DNA of 64,000 nucleotides from Citrobacter sp. Cu233 (GTDB taxonomy: Bacteria; Pseudomonadota; Gammaproteobacteria; Enterobacterales; Enterobacteriaceae), in contig NZ_JAOWIF010000028.1 in assembly GCF_030332225.1 (NCBI RefSeq), forward strand, positions 1,010,468 to 1,074,467, read 5' to 3'. This document shows, piece after piece, positions 44,962-55,508 of the stretch. The stretch's first letter is position 1; each line of letters opens with the position of its first letter. The translations under genes and the position numbers were made by a program. The notes below the pieces were generated by a model. It did not search any database. It was not told the origin of the DNA and saw nothing but the letters and a program-made list of their open reading frames with translations.

Positions 44962-46419
44962 GTGTCTGAACTGTCTCAGTTATCCCCGCAACCGCTGTGG
45001 GATATTTTTGCCAAAATCTGTTCTATTCCTCATCCGTCCTACCATGAAGAGCAACTCGCTGAACACATTCTGAGCTGGGCCCAGGAGAAAGGTTTCCACG
45101 TCGAGCGCGATCAGGTGGGTAATATCCTGATTCGTAAACCCGCTACCGCAGGAATGGAAAATCGCAAGCCGGTCGTTTTGCAGGCGCACCTGGATATGGT
45201 CCCGCAAAAAAATAACGACACTGTGCACGATTTCACTAAAGATCCGATCCAGCCTTATATTGATGGCGAATGGGTAAAAGCCCGTGGTACCACGCTGGGT
45301 GCAGATAACGGTATCGGTATGGCGTCTGCGCTGGCGGTACTGGCTGATGACAACGTGGCACACGGTCCGCTGGAAGTGCTGCTGACCATGACCGAAGAAG
45401 CGGGCATGGACGGCGCATTTGGTCTGCAGGCGAACTGGCTGCAGGCGGATATCCTGATCAACACCGACTCTGAAGAAGAAGGTGAGATCTACATGGGTTG
45501 CGCGGGGGGTATTGACTTCACCTCTAACCTGAAGCTCGAGCGTGAAGCCATTCCTGCTGGCTTCCAGAACTTTAAGCTGACCTTAAAAGGCCTGAAAGGC
45601 GGTCACTCCGGTGGCGAAATTCACGTTGGCCTCGGTAATGCCAATAAGCTGCTGGTACGTTTCCTGGCAGGCCACGCCCAAGAGCTGGATCTGCGCCTGG
45701 TTGACTTCAACGGCGGTACGCTGCGCAACGCTATTCCGCGCGAAGCCTTTGCGACTCTCGCTGTTGCTGCCGATAAAGTTGATGCGTTAAAAGCGCTGGT
45801 CAGCACATATCAGGAGATCCTGAAAAACGAGCTGGAAGCAAAAGAGAAGAATCTGGCGCTGCTGCTGGATGCCGTCAGCAATGACAAAGCCGCACTGACT
45901 GCTCAGTCTCGCGATACCTTTGTTCGTCTGCTGAACGCCACCCCGAACGGTGTGATCCGCAATTCTGACGTGGCGAAAGGCGTGGTGGAAACCTCCCTGA
46001 ACGTCGGCGTGGTCACCATGACTGACGATAACGTGCAGATCCACTGCCTGGTTCGCTCGCTGATCGACAGCGGTAAAGACTATGTCGTGAGCATGCTGGA
46101 TTCTCTTGGCAAGCTGGCTGGCGCCAAAACCGAAGCCAAAGGCGCGTATCCTGGCTGGCAGCCGGACGCGAACTCTCCGGTCATGCACCTGGTGCGTGAA
46201 ACCTATCAGCGCCTGTTCAACAAGACGCCGAACATCCAGATTATCCACGCCGGCCTGGAATGCGGTCTGTTCAAGAAACCGTATCCGGATATGGACATGG
46301 TTTCCATCGGGCCGACCATCACCGGTCCGCACTCTCCGGATGAACAGGTTCATATTGAAAGCGTCGGTCATTACTGGACCCTGCTGACTGAACTGCTGAA
46401 GTCTATTCCGGCGAAGTAA
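44962..46419 (+). CDS. pepD: aminoacyl-histidine dipeptidase (peptidase D)
   Basis: 485 residues from the GTG at 44962 (GGAG upstream), the E. coli length; the longer frame from 44890 is not needed. Metal ligands are visible: HLDMVPQ, GADNGIG, TEEAGMDGAFGL, and GPHSPDE near the end. It is a zinc di-/tripeptidase of the M20 family that cleaves Xaa-His dipeptides. A REP-type repeat follows. Confidence 0.97.
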   Translation: MSELSQLSPQPLWDIFAKICSIPHPSYHEEQLAEHILSWAQEKGFHVERDQVGNILIRKPATAGMENRKPVVLQAHLDMVPQKNNDTVHDFTKDPIQPYIDGEWVKARGTTLGADNGIGMASALAVLADDNVAHGPLEVLLTMTEEAGMDGAFGLQANWLQADILINTDSEEEGEIYMGCAGGIDFTSNLKLEREAIPAGFQNFKLTLKGLKGGHSGGEIHVGLGNANKLLVRFLAGHAQELDLRLVDFNGGTLRNAIPREAFATLAVAADKVDALKALVSTYQEILKNELEAKEKNLALLLDAVSNDKAALTAQSRDTFVRLLNATPNGVIRNSDVAKGVVETSLNVGVVTMTDDNVQIHCLVRSLIDSGKDYVVSMLDSLGKLAGAKTEAKGAYPGWQPDANSPVMHLVRETYQRLFNKTPNIQIIHAGLECGLFKKPYPDMDMVSIGPTITGPHSPDEQVHIESVGHYWTLLTELLKSIPAK

Positions 46420-46431
46420 GTCTCTGCACTA

Positions 46432-46510
46432 AATGCCGGATGGCACTGTGCTTATCCGGCCCACACGCTACGCACTGATTTGTGGGCTGGATAAGGCATT
46501 TACGCCGCCA
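46432..46510. repeat. REP/BIME repeat between pepD and dinB
   Basis: Imperfect palindromes around GCCGGATGGC and TTATCCGGCC, then GGCTGGATAAGGC and GCCGCCAACCGGC, form a two-REP element between convergent genes. It should stabilise or end both mRNAs. Confidence 0.82.
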
Positions 46511-46528
46511 ACCGGCAATACATCAGCG

Positions 46529-47584
46529 TCAAATCCCCAACAGTAGTTGCCTTTCCAGTTGCGGATCCAGCAGCGTAACGTGTAATCCCACCAGCCTTAC
46601 CCCACGCCCTCCCCGACGTTCGTTCCAGGTATTACGTGCCGTCGCGATCAGTTCCTCTTTATTTAAGCGCGGCCAGACGTGTTCCTGCGTCGTCTGCTGA
46701 AAATCATTAAACTTTAGCTTCACCCCCTGACGGGCGATAAAGAGATCAGGCTTAACCTTTGCCAGCCGCCGCTCCAGTTCCGGGTAGAGTCGCTCAATAA
46801 TTGCCTCACACTCCGACCATTCATGAATATCTTCCGCCAGCGTGCGCTCGACGCCGACTGACTTTCGCAGCCTGTCGTTATTCACATCGCGTTCATCAAT
46901 ACCCTGACTGCGTTCCCACAGCACACGACCAAACTTACCAAACCGCTTAAGCAGCAGGGCCAGATCGTATTTTTGTACATCCTCGCAGGTGCGCAATCCA
47001 ATGGCTTCGAGCTTTGCAGCAGAAACCTTCCCGACGCCGGGGATTTTCCCCAGGGGTAACGTTCTGAGGAATTCGGGAACATCCGCGGGAGTAATCACAT
47101 ATTGCCCGTTGGGTTTATTTAAATCTGAGGCTATTTTGGCCAGAAACTTAACCGGCGCAATCCCCGCCGAGGCGGTGAGCTGTAGTTCGTTGAAAATCGT
47201 CTGACGGATCTCCTGTGCTATCAGTGTGGCCGAGCCGTGGCAGTGCGGACTGTCGGTCACATCAAGATAGGCTTCATCCAGCGAAAGGGGTTCGATGAGG
47301 GAAGTGTAGCGAGAGAAGATGGCCTGAATCTGGCGAGAAACCTCTTTATAAGCGTCGTAACGGCCGGGTAATAAGGTGAGATGCGGACACAGTTTTAGCG
47401 CCATTCCCGTAGGCATTGCGCTACTCACACCAAACTTTCGTGCCGGGTAATTGGCGGTGCTGATGACCCCCCGACGTTCACGACTGCCACCAATAGCAAT
47501 GGGGATATCGCGCAGGGCCGGGTTATCACGCATTTCCACCGCCGCGAAAAAGCAGTCCATATCGACATGTATGATTTTGCGCAT
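46529..47584 (-). CDS. dinB: DNA polymerase IV
   Basis: 351 residues from [17 protein letters not shown] at 47584, the E. coli length. Catalytic Asp residues are in HVDMDCFF and [10 protein letters not shown]; the HhH region is KIPGVGKV, and the C-terminal little finger ends with the beta-clamp motif QLLLGI (QLVLGL in E. coli). It performs error-prone translesion synthesis. The LexA box 19 bp upstream indicates SOS control. The E. coli genes yafNOP downstream are absent here. Confidence 0.96.
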   Translation of the reverse strand: MRKIIHVDMDCFFAAVEMRDNPALRDIPIAIGGSRERRGVISTANYPARKFGVSSAMPTGMALKLCPHLTLLPGRYDAYKEVSRQIQAIFSRYTSLIEPLSLDEAYLDVTDSPHCHGSATLIAQEIRQTIFNELQLTASAGIAPVKFLAKIASDLNKPNGQYVITPADVPEFLRTLPLGKIPGVGKVSAAKLEAIGLRTCEDVQKYDLALLLKRFGKFGRVLWERSQGIDERDVNNDRLRKSVGVERTLAEDIHEWSECEAIIERLYPELERRLAKVKPDLFIARQGVKLKFNDFQQTTQEHVWPRLNKEELIATARNTWNERRGGRGVRLVGLHVTLLDPQLERQLLLGI

Positions 47585-47602
47585 CGCTCGCCTCCCACAA
47601 CA

Positions 47603-47618
47603 CTGTTTAAGTATACAG
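47603..47618 (-). promoter_or_regulatory. LexA box upstream of dinB
   Basis: CTGTTTAAGTATACAG matches the SOS box (CTGT-N8-ACAG). It lies 18 bp before the dinB start. Confidence 0.9.
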
Positions 47619-47912
47619 TGTTTTTGTGCTGTGAGAAGTATGAACATACCTTATATTGTCTCATTTATAACGCGACAGAAAACGCCACAAACACAACTCG
47701 CAGAATCGGCAGATAATAAAATACGCCCGTTTCTGACTGTCTTTAATCCCAATTTTCCGTATAAAGACAAACTAAAGTGTAAACAGCGCACGAGAGACTT
47801 GCGAAAAACTCTCTTGGTGCTAATGTGAGCGCTCCAAATGCAGACTTTTCTGATTTGGGGACTCTTTTTGCCGTCCTGGCGTGTGTAATCGTTTTATCAA
47901 GGAATAAGCAGT

Positions 47913-48653
47913 ATGCGTAAAATCGCATTTTTTCTTGCGATGCTTTTATTGCCGTGCGTTTCATTTGCCGGTTTGCTGAGCAGCGGCAGCCCGACCACGC
48001 CAATCAGCAAAGAATATAAGCAGCAATTGATGGGGTCCCCTGTCTATATTCAGATCTTTAAAGAAGAGCGGACGCTCGATCTGTACGTCAAGATGGGCGA
48101 ACAGTATCAGCTGCTCGACAGCTATAAAATCTGTAACTACTCCGGTGGATTAGGGCCAAAACAACGTCAGGGTGATTTTAAAAGTCCGGAAGGGTTCTAC
48201 AGCGTTCAGCGCGGGCAACTCAAACCAGACAGCCGCTTTTATAAAGCAATTAACATTGGCTTCCCTAACGCCTACGATCGTGCGCACGGCTACGAAGGTA
48301 AGTACCTGATGATCCACGGTGCCTGCGTTTCTGTCGGTTGCTATGCAATGACCGACAACGGTATTGATGAGATTTTCCAGTTTGTGACCGGCGCTCTGGT
48401 ATTCGGCCAGTCCAGCGTTCAGGTAAGCATTTACCCGTTCCGCATGACTGACGCTAACATGCAGCGCCATAAGTTTTCGTATTACAAAGATTTCTGGTCG
48501 CAGCTAAAACCGGGATACGATTACTTTGAACAAACGCGTAAGCCACCAACCGTTTCCGTTGTCGATGGCCGTTATATCGTCAGCAAGCCGTTGAGTCACG
48601 AAGTGGTTCAGCCGCAACTGGCGTCAAACTACACGCTCCCCGAGACAAAATAG
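47913..48653 (+). CDS. yafK: YkuD-domain protein, Lpp-peptidoglycan amidase/LD-transpeptidase-like
   Basis: 246 residues, as E. coli YafK (LdtF/DpaA). A signal peptide ends about VSFA-GLL. The YkuD motif is [13 protein letters not shown], with catalytic Cys. In E. coli the protein removes Braun lipoprotein from peptidoglycan. Its 3' end overlaps the convergent yafJ gene by 30 bp. The gap 47585-47912 upstream holds the dinB LexA box and no gene. Confidence 0.94.
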   Translation: MRKIAFFLAMLLLPCVSFAGLLSSGSPTTPISKEYKQQLMGSPVYIQIFKEERTLDLYVKMGEQYQLLDSYKICNYSGGLGPKQRQGDFKSPEGFYSVQRGQLKPDSRFYKAINIGFPNAYDRAHGYEGKYLMIHGACVSVGCYAMTDNGIDEIFQFVTGALVFGQSSVQVSIYPFRMTDANMQRHKFSYYKDFWSQLKPGYDYFEQTRKPPTVSVVDGRYIVSKPLSHEVVQPQLASNYTLPETK

Positions 48654-49391
48654 CGCCCACTCGCCTGGCATAATCTTTTGCCAGGTTTCATTGCCCGTCA
48701 GTGGCTGAGTAGCAATCACAGTGACCACATCATTGGGTGTGGTCTCTGAGCTAAAATCAATTTCCACATCCTGATCCAGCAATGTCGCCACGCCAAACGG
48801 TGCCCGACGCGTGATCCAGAACAAATTGGTTGAGCAGAAGGCCATGACATACCGTCCGTCGGACAACAGCATGTTGAAAACACCTTTCTCACGTAATACC
48901 CCGGCCAGTACCGCAATATATCTAAATACTGCCGTCATGTTACCCGGCGTACGCGGATAACGCTCGGTCAGCTTATGCAGCAGCCAGCAGAAGGCTTTTT
49001 CACTGTCGGTTTCGCCGACCGGACGGAAATTACCGGTTTCCAGCGATTTATAGCCGTTCAGCTGTCCGTTATGGGCATAGGTCCAGTTGCGTCCCCACAG
49101 TTCACGCGTAAACGGGTGGGTATTTTCCAGCGCCACTTCCCCCCGATTCGCCTGACGAATATGGGCAACCACGGAACAGGATTTAATGGGATAGTCTTGA
49201 ACCAGTTTGGCGATAGGCGAATTAAAGCTGGGTTGCGGATCTTTAAACGTACGGCAACCCTTACCCTCGTAAAATGTAATACCCCAGCCGTCTTTGTGCG
49301 GCCCGGTACCTCCGCCGCGCTGAACCAGCCCGGTGAAGCTAAAGCAAATATCGGTTGGCACATTGGCGCTCATCCCGAGCAGTTCGCACAT
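48624..49391 (-). CDS. yafJ: class II glutamine amidotransferase-like protein
   Basis: 255 residues, as in E. coli. The N-terminal nucleophile Cys2 (MCELLG) and [16 protein letters not shown] mark the class II GATase fold. The glutamine-binding NTHPF and AHNGQLNG are seen. The substrate is unknown. It is convergent with yafK and overlaps it by 30 bp. Confidence 0.93.
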   Translation of the reverse strand: MCELLGMSANVPTDICFSFTGLVQRGGGTGPHKDGWGITFYEGKGCRTFKDPQPSFNSPIAKLVQDYPIKSCSVVAHIRQANRGEVALENTHPFTRELWGRNWTYAHNGQLNGYKSLETGNFRPVGETDSEKAFCWLLHKLTERYPRTPGNMTAVFRYIAVLAGVLREKGVFNMLLSDGRYVMAFCSTNLFWITRRAPFGVATLLDQDVEIDFSSETTPNDVVTVIATQPLTGNETWQKIMPGEWALFCLGERVV

Positions 49392-49476
49392 ACATCACCT
49401 CCACAAACGCCTTAAAGCGGGAAGGCGTAATTGTTGCATCCAGTTTGGATTCAAAGTAGCAAATAAAATCGCCTCC

Positions 49477-49674
49477 TATACCCTAAATAATTCGAGTTGC
49501 AGGTAGGCGGCAAGGGAAGGACAAATTCGTCTGGAACGAATTTGAACAGCCAAAGGCTGCCTTCGGTGAGGGACATGGATGTCCCTCATTAAATCCCCAG
49601 GAGCATAGATAACTATGTGACTGGGGTTTCTGAGTGCAGCCAACGCACCTGCAGCTTGAAGTATGACGGGTATA
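49477..49674. repeat. large imperfect palindromic repeat element
   Basis: An intergenic element of about 198 bp. The outer arms TATACCC and GGGTATA, CGAGTTGCAGGT and ACCTGCAGCTTG are complementary. Inner hairpins are AAATTCGT...ACGAATTT, GAGGGACAT...ATGTCCCTC and a CCAGG/CTGG arm. It looks like one of the dispersed enterobacterial repeats (similar to the RSA type) rather than an insertion sequence; there is no gene in it. Confidence 0.75.
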
Positions 49675-49675
49675 G

Positions 49676-50254
49676 TTACTTAACCATCTCTTTTTCGATC
49701 AACTGAATCAGGATATGGATCACTTTGATATGAATTTCCTGAATACGGTCAGCATAGCCAAAGTGCGGCACGCGAATTTCAATATCTGCGCTACCGGCCA
49801 TTTTACCGCCATCTTTGCCGGTCAGGGTGATGACTTTCATTCCCTTCTCACGCGCCGCAGCAATCGCTTTAATCACGTTACCGGAGTTACCCGAAGTGGA
49901 GATGCCTAGCAGGACATCGCCTTCACGGCCAACCGCTTCAACGTAGCGGGAGAATACATAATCGTAACCAAAATCGTTGCTGACGCAGGATATATGGCTG
50001 ACGTCAGAGATAGCGATAGCCGGGTAGCCCGGACGGTTTTCACGATAGCGTCCAGTCAGCTCTTCGGCGAAATGCATCGCATCGCAATGGGAGCCGCCAT
50101 TACCACAGGAAAGTACCTTCCCACCGGCTTTGAAGCTATCTGCCAACAGGACCGCCGCGCGTTGAATGGCGTGAATATTGGCGTCATCTTTAAGAAAATT
50201 AGCCAGCGTTTCCGCCGCTTCGCTCAGTTCGTTACGAATAAGATCCTGGTACAT
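49676..50254 (-). CDS. lpcA: sedoheptulose-7-phosphate isomerase
   Basis: 192 residues from [13 protein letters not shown] at 50254 (E. coli length); the ORF extends 11 codons upstream. SIS domain: [18 protein letters not shown] and [11 protein letters not shown]. It makes D-glycero-manno-heptose-7-phosphate, the first step toward LPS core heptose. Also called gmhA. It is divergent from fadE. Confidence 0.96.
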   Translation of the reverse strand: MYQDLIRNELSEAAETLANFLKDDANIHAIQRAAVLLADSFKAGGKVLSCGNGGSHCDAMHFAEELTGRYRENRPGYPAIAISDVSHISCVSNDFGYDYVFSRYVEAVGREGDVLLGISTSGNSGNVIKAIAAAREKGMKVITLTGKDGGKMAGSADIEIRVPHFGYADRIQEIHIKVIHILIQLIEKEMVK

Positions 50255-50454
50255 GAGGATATCCTTCAGCATGAATGTAAATGACAAGATGCAGTGTACC
50301 GGATAGCGCTACCAGCGAGAAGTACAAGCCACAGGAATGGCTGTCGCTTTTGATTTTTTGTGCCGGTTAAAACAACAACAATGTGAGCTTTGTTGTAATT
50401 ATTTTGTAAACGCATTGCTAAAAGATTTTACATACACTACAACCATATCATCAC

Positions 50455-50471
50455 AAGTGGTCAGACCTCCT
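50455..50471 (+). promoter_or_regulatory. FadR site upstream of fadE
   Basis: AAGTGGTCAGACCTCCT fits the FadR operator (NNCTGGTCNGACCNNNN-like), 23 bp before the fadE start. It implies repression in the absence of long-chain acyl-CoA. Confidence 0.78.
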
Positions 50472-50493
50472 ACAAGCAAGGGAGCTTTTCGTT

Positions 50494-52938
50494 ATGATGA
50501 TTTTGAGTATTATCGCTACGGTTGTTCTGCTCAGCGTTCTGTTCTATCACCGCGTGAGCTTATTCCTCAGCAGCTTAATTTTGCTCGCCTGGACGGCTGC
50601 GCTCGGCGTGGCTGGCCTGTGGTCAGTCTGGCTGCTGGTTCCTCTGGCCATTATTCTCGTACCGTTTAACTTTACCCCGATGCGTAAATCCATGATTTCC
50701 GCTCCCGTGTTCCGCGGTTTCCGTAAAGTCATGCCGCCGATGTCGCGTACTGAAAAAGAAGCGATCGATGCCGGTACAACCTGGTGGGAAGGTGACCTGT
50801 TCCAGGGCAAACCTGACTGGAAAAAACTGCACAACTATCCGCAGCCGCATCTGACTGCTGAAGAGCAGGCGTTTATCGATGGCCCAGTGGAAGAAGCATG
50901 CCGCATGGCGAACGATTTCCAGATCACCCATGAATTAGCGGATCTGCCGCCGGAATTGTGGGCATATCTGAAAGAACACCGCTTCTTCGCAATGATCATC
51001 AAGAAAGAGTACGGCGGGCTGGAATTCTCTGCGTATGCCCAGGCTCGCGTACTGCAGAAGCTCTCCGGTGTTTCAGGGATCCTGGCGATCACCGTCGGCG
51101 TACCTAACTCATTAGGCCCAGGTGAACTGCTGCAGCATTACGGCACCGAAGAACAGAAAAACCACTATCTGCCGCGTCTGGCACGTGGTCAGGAAATCCC
51201 ATGCTTTGCACTGACCAGCCCGGAAGCCGGCTCCGATGCAGGTGCGATCCCTGATACCGGTGTGGTTTGTATGGGCGACTGGCAGGGCCAGCAGGTGCTG
51301 GGTATGCGCCTGACCTGGAACAAACGTTATATCACGCTGGCCCCTATCGCTACCGTTCTGGGTCTGGCGTTTAAACTCTCTGACCCGGAAAAACTGCTGG
51401 GTGGCGAAGAAGATCTTGGCATTACCTGTGCGCTGATTCCAACCTCAACGCCGGGCGTACAAATTGGCCGTCGTCACTTCCCGCTGAACGTGCCGTTCCA
51501 GAACGGACCAACGCTGGGTAAAGATGTCTTTGTCCCTATTGATTACATCATCGGTGGCCCGAAAATGGCCGGTCAGGGCTGGCGTATGCTGGTGGAATGT
51601 CTGTCCGTAGGACGCGGCATTACCCTGCCATCTAACTCTACGGGTGGCGTTAAATCCGTCGCCATGGCGACTGGCGCCTATGCGCATATCCGTCGCCAGT
51701 TCAAAATCTCTATCGGCAAGATGGAAGGTATTGAAGAACCGTTGGCGCGTATCGCCGGTAACGCCTATGTGATGGATGCCGCAGCGTCGCTGATTACCTA
51801 CGGCATTATGCTGGGTGAGAAGCCAGCGGTGCTGTCGGCTATCGTGAAATATCACTGTACTCACCGTGGACAGCAATCAATCATCGATGCAATGGATATT
51901 ACTGGCGGCAAAGGTATTATGCTTGGCGAAAGTAACTTCCTGGCCCGTGCTTATCAGGGTGCACCGATCGCCATTACCGTCGAAGGCGCCAACATCCTGA
52001 CGCGTAGCATGATGATCTTCGGTCAGGGCGCAATTCGCTGCCATCCGTATGTACTTGAAGAGATGGCTGCGGCGCAGAATAACGACGTGAATGCGTTCGA
52101 CAAACTGCTGTTTAAACATATTGGTCACGTAGGCAGTAATAAAGTGCGCAGCTTCTGGCTTGGTTTGACTCGCGGGTTAACCAGCAGCACGCCAACCGGT
52201 GATGCCACCAAGCGTTACTATCAGCACCTGAACCGTTTGAGCGCCAACCTGGCATTACTTTCAGATGTGTCCATGGCCGTATTGGGTGGTAGCCTGAAGC
52301 GTCGTGAACGTATCTCTGCTCGACTGGGTGATGTGTTAAGTCAGCTGTATCTTGCCTCCGCCGTGCTGAAGCGTTATGACGATGAAGGCCGAAATGAAGC
52401 AGACTTGCCGCTGGTTCACTGGGGCGTACAGGATGCGTTGTACAAAGCTGAACAGGCGATGGACGACTTGCTGAAGAACTTCCCGAACCGTCTGGTTGCC
52501 GGGTTGCTGAATGTGGTCATCTTCCCTACCGGTCGCCACTACCATGCACCGTCTGACAAGCTGGATCATAAAGTCGCGAAGATTCTGCAGGTTCCAAGCG
52601 CCACCCGTTCTCGTCTTGGCCGCGGTCAGTACCTGACGCCAAGCGAGCACAACCCGGTTGGGTTACTGGAAGAGGCGCTGTTGGATGTCATTGCTGCCGA
52701 CCCAATCCACCAGCGGATCTGCAAAGAGTTGGGTAAAAATCTACCGTTTACCCGCCTGGACGAGCTGGCACATAACGCGCTGGCCAAAGGGCTGATTGAT
52801 AAAGACGAAGCGGCGATTCTGGTAAAAGCCGAAGCAAGCCGCCTGCGCAGTATCAATGTTGATGATTTTGAACCCGAGGCGCTGGCGACTCAGCCGGTAA
52901 AGTTGCCAGAGAAAGTGCGTAAGGTCGAAGCAGCATAA
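50494..52938 (+). CDS. fadE: acyl-CoA dehydrogenase
   Basis: 814 residues, the E. coli length. Two to three N-terminal membrane segments (about 1-55) precede the acyl-CoA dehydrogenase core ([26 protein letters not shown], and [15 protein letters not shown]). It performs the first step of fatty acid beta-oxidation at the inner membrane. The FadR site upstream fits the fad regulon. Confidence 0.97.
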   Translation: MMILSIIATVVLLSVLFYHRVSLFLSSLILLAWTAALGVAGLWSVWLLVPLAIILVPFNFTPMRKSMISAPVFRGFRKVMPPMSRTEKEAIDAGTTWWEGDLFQGKPDWKKLHNYPQPHLTAEEQAFIDGPVEEACRMANDFQITHELADLPPELWAYLKEHRFFAMIIKKEYGGLEFSAYAQARVLQKLSGVSGILAITVGVPNSLGPGELLQHYGTEEQKNHYLPRLARGQEIPCFALTSPEAGSDAGAIPDTGVVCMGDWQGQQVLGMRLTWNKRYITLAPIATVLGLAFKLSDPEKLLGGEEDLGITCALIPTSTPGVQIGRRHFPLNVPFQNGPTLGKDVFVPIDYIIGGPKMAGQGWRMLVECLSVGRGITLPSNSTGGVKSVAMATGAYAHIRRQFKISIGKMEGIEEPLARIAGNAYVMDAAASLITYGIMLGEKPAVLSAIVKYHCTHRGQQSIIDAMDITGGKGIMLGESNFLARAYQGAPIAITVEGANILTRSMMIFGQGAIRCHPYVLEEMAAAQNNDVNAFDKLLFKHIGHVGSNKVRSFWLGLTRGLTSSTPTGDATKRYYQHLNRLSANLALLSDVSMAVLGGSLKRRERISARLGDVLSQLYLASAVLKRYDDEGRNEADLPLVHWGVQDALYKAEQAMDDLLKNFPNRLVAGLLNVVIFPTGRHYHAPSDKLDHKVAKILQVPSATRSRLGRGQYLTPSEHNPVGLLEEALLDVIAADPIHQRICKELGKNLPFTRLDELAHNALAKGLIDKDEAAILVKAEASRLRSINVDDFEPEALATQPVKLPEKVRKVEAA

Positions 52939-52956
52939 CGCTAACGCACAACGTTC

Positions 52957-52981
52957 AGCCCCGCTAAATGCGGGGCTTTTT
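52957..52981 (+). terminator. Rho-independent terminator of fadE
   Basis: AGCCCCGC pairs with GCGGGGCT around TAAAT, followed by TTTTT. Confidence 0.92.
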
Positions 52982-53047
52982 ATTGCCACATTTTCGTTAA
53001 TGCTCATGCTACAGTGTCAAAATGCCGTTCAACGAGGAGCCTCGATC

Positions 53048-53815
53048 GTGCCAGGTTTAAAAATTACTCTGCTGCAACAACCGCTGATCTGGATGGATGG
53101 CCCAGCCAACCTGCGCCATTTCGACAGACAACTGGAAACCGTCACCGGGCGTGACGTTATTGTGTTGCCCGAGATGTTTACCAGTGGATTTGCGATGGAA
53201 GCGGCAAACAAATCGTTGCCGCAGGAGGAGGTTGTAAGCTGGATGCGTAGCAAAGCGCAGCAGACGAATGCCCTTATAGCAGGTAGCGCGGCGATACAGT
53301 CTGAACGGGGAGCGGTAAATCGTTTTTTACTGGTTGAACCCGAAGGCACCGTGCATCGCTATGACAAACGCCATCTGTTCCGCATGGCAGACGAACATCA
53401 GTATTATCAGGCAGGTGAAGAACGCATCATCTTTGAATGGCGTGGCTGGCGTATTCTGCCGCTGGTCTGTTATGACCTGCGTTTTCCAGTGTGGTCACGT
53501 AACCGTAACGACTACGACCTCGCTTTGTATGTTGCCAACTGGCCCGCACCGCGCTCGCTGCACTGGCAGGTTCTGCTCACCGCACGGGCAATTGAAAATC
53601 AGGCGTATGTAGCAGGATGTAACCGTGTGGGAACCGATGGTAACGGCCATCATTATCGCGGTGACAGCCGGGTCATCAACCCACAGGGTGAAGTCATTGC
53701 CACCGCCGAGCCGCATCAGGCAACGCGGATTGATGCTGAGCTGTCGCTTTCGGCGCTACGCGAGTACCGCGAGAAATTTCCTGCCTGGCAGGATGCTGAC
53801 GCTTTCACCCTGTAG
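53048..53815 (+). CDS. yafV: omega-amidase (nitrilase superfamily)
   Basis: 255 residues from the GTG at 53048 (VPGLKITLLQQPL; E. coli starts MPGLKITLLQQPL). Glu in LPEMF, Lys in YDKRHLF and the catalytic Cys in LVCYDLRFP are present. YafV removes the amide from alpha-ketoglutaramate/alpha-ketosuccinamate in methionine salvage-type metabolism. It follows fadE after a terminator. Confidence 0.94.
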   Translation: MPGLKITLLQQPLIWMDGPANLRHFDRQLETVTGRDVIVLPEMFTSGFAMEAANKSLPQEEVVSWMRSKAQQTNALIAGSAAIQSERGAVNRFLLVEPEGTVHRYDKRHLFRMADEHQYYQAGEERIIFEWRGWRILPLVCYDLRFPVWSRNRNDYDLALYVANWPAPRSLHWQVLLTARAIENQAYVAGCNRVGTDGNGHHYRGDSRVINPQGEVIATAEPHQATRIDAELSLSALREYREKFPAWQDADAFTL

Positions 53816-53994
53816 AGATCGCCTTCCCTCCCGCCACGGACCATGTATCCACCGCGGGATTGTTTCACTCCGTAACCAACCGCAAAACAAATTCGCGTGG
53901 CGACATGCATCGGGCAACGTATTCTGCAAGGGATAATCACGCGTCACTGACGGGTGATCTACACTATCAATAATTCCCTTATCAGGATGTCTAA

Positions 53995-54405
53995 ATGAAG
54001 AACTTCGTACGTATGACCTTGCTGGCTGCCACTCTGGCTGGCGCCTCTTTTAGCACGCTTGCAGCAAACGTATCCAACGTTCCCGCCCCGGCCCAGGATC
54101 CGGTCGTTCAACACCTTAAGTTGACCAACGACCAGGTGGCGCAGATTAAAAAACTGCACCAACAGCTGGAAAACAATGTTGATCAGATTTCAGTGAAAGA
54201 CGTTAAAGACGGCGCACTGATTGACGTCATCAAGTCCGGGAAATGGGATGATGCCGCCGTTAAGAAACAACTTGCCGCGTTCAGCAACATCGAACAACAG
54301 GCGCGTTATTATCGCGTGAAATACTACTTTGATCTGAGCAAAGTGCTCACCCCAGAGCAGCGAAAGCTGGTGCAAAAAGATATCGCACAGACGCTGGGCG
54401 AGTAA
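53995..54405 (+). CDS. Spy/CpxP-like periplasmic protein with LTxxQ motifs
   Basis: 136 residues with a signal peptide (ending about TLAA-NVS). Two LTxxQ-type motifs are visible: LKLTNDQVAQIKKL near residue 45 and LTPEQRKLVQ near the C-terminus. No cysteine. Spy and CpxP are small helical envelope-stress chaperones; this is a distant relative rather than either. In E. coli this neighbourhood holds ivy, which is absent here. The stop is followed by a terminator. Confidence 0.75.
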   Translation: MKNFVRMTLLAATLAGASFSTLAANVSNVPAPAQDPVVQHLKLTNDQVAQIKKLHQQLENNVDQISVKDVKDGALIDVIKSGKWDDAAVKKQLAAFSNIEQQARYYRVKYYFDLSKVLTPEQRKLVQKDIAQTLGE

Positions 54406-54412
54406 CGACAGA

Positions 54413-54443
54413 GGCCTGCAATGAAACATTATTGCAGGCTTTT
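54413..54443 (+). terminator. terminator of the Spy-like gene
   Basis: GCCTGCAATG...CATTATTGCAGGC hairpin followed by TTTTATTTT. Confidence 0.85.
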
Positions 54444-54467
54444 ATTTTGGGTGGATTAAAACGACGA

Positions 54468-54498
54468 AAGCCTGAATCATTTCTGATTCAGGCTTTCT
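54468..54498 (-). terminator. terminator of aspV
   Basis: AAAGCCTGAATCA pairs with TGATTCAGGCTTT around TTTC; it lies 7 bp beyond the tRNA 3' end on the minus strand. Confidence 0.85.
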
Positions 54499-54504
54499 GA
54501 ATAG

Positions 54505-54581
54505 TGGCGGAATGGACGGGACTCGAACCCGCGACCCCCTGCGTGACAGGCAGGTATTCTAACCAACTGAACTACCACTCC
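54505..54581 (-). tRNA. aspV: tRNA-Asp(GUC)
   Basis: 77 nt with encoded CCA. The acceptor stem GGAGTGG pairs with CCATTCC, including a G-T wobble; the anticodon loop is CTGTCAC. The loop and T-arm match the other tRNA-Asp at 63928. The acceptor stem differs from the second copy, which has GGAGCGG. It lies before dnaQ as aspV does in E. coli. Confidence 0.95.
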
Positions 54582-54715
54582 GCGTTGTGTTCCGCTTGGG
54601 AACGAAGCGAATATTACGGATTGCCTCGCGCCTCGTCAACGCTTTTTCTCACGTTTTTTAATCGTTTGCTGCAAAAATCACCCGAATGGCCATTTCTGTA
54701 CTGTAAATACCAGAA

Positions 54716-55444
54716 CTAGGCCCGCCAGAGGCAACTTCCGCCCTTCTTCTGTACCAGGTCAAGGCGCGACTCATGGGCTGCCAGCTCTTCATCAGTAGCG
54801 AAAACAACGCGTAATTTACTGGACTGACGCACAATGCGCTGGATCCCCGTATCATTCTGCTGCTGGCTGTCACCTTCCATAGAGAACGCCATGCTGGTCT
54901 GCCCGCCGGTCATCATCAGATAAACGTCGGCCAGAATCTGGGCATCGAGCAATGCGCCGTGCAGAGTACGCTTACTGTTGTCTATCTCATAGCGCGAGCA
55001 TAACGCATCAAGGCTGTTACGCTTGCCAGGAAACATTTTCCTCGCCAACGCCAGGCTGTCGGTCACTTTACAGAAGGTGTTTGTCTTTGGGATATCGCGA
55101 TTGAGTTTCGCGAACTCGTAGTCCATAAAGCCGATATCAAACGATGCATTATGGATGACCAGCTCCGCGCCACGGATATAGTCGAGAAACTCATCGGCGA
55201 CATCGGCGAATGTGGGTTTATCAAGCAGGAATTCATCGGCGATTCCGTGTACGCCAAATGCCTCCGGGTCCACCAGCCGATCCGGCTTCAGGTAGACGTG
55301 GAAGTTATTTCCGGTCAAACGGCGGTTTACCACTTCAACCGCACCGATCTCAATGATCTTGTGGCCTTCGTAGTGGGCGCCAATCTGGTTCATACCGGTG
55401 GTTTCGGTATCGAGGACGATCTGCCGTGTAATTCCAGTGCTCAT
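54716..55444 (-). CDS. dnaQ: DNA polymerase III epsilon subunit (proofreading exonuclease)
   Basis: 242 residues from MSTGITRQIVLDTETTG at 55444; an ATG three codons upstream is also possible. The DEDDh motifs are VLDTETTG, NASFDIGFMD and HGALLDAQ. The C-terminal segment (about 190-242) binds the alpha subunit. It is divergent from rnhA, as in E. coli, where the promoters overlap. Confidence 0.97.
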   Translation of the reverse strand: MSTGITRQIVLDTETTGMNQIGAHYEGHKIIEIGAVEVVNRRLTGNNFHVYLKPDRLVDPEAFGVHGIADEFLLDKPTFADVADEFLDYIRGAELVIHNASFDIGFMDYEFAKLNRDIPKTNTFCKVTDSLALARKMFPGKRNSLDALCSRYEIDNSKRTLHGALLDAQILADVYLMMTGGQTSMAFSMEGDSQQQNDTGIQRIVRQSSKLRVVFATDEELAAHESRLDLVQKKGGSCLWRA

Positions 55445-55508
55445 AGCGGTCATTTATGTCAGACTTATCGTTTGATTTCGATTTGCTAAAACAGGAAGTC
55501 TACCAGAG

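Noticed and set aside
49477..49674. Small RNA gene or MITE
   Set aside because: The arms and inner hairpins fit a dispersed palindromic repeat; no promoter or target duplication is seen.
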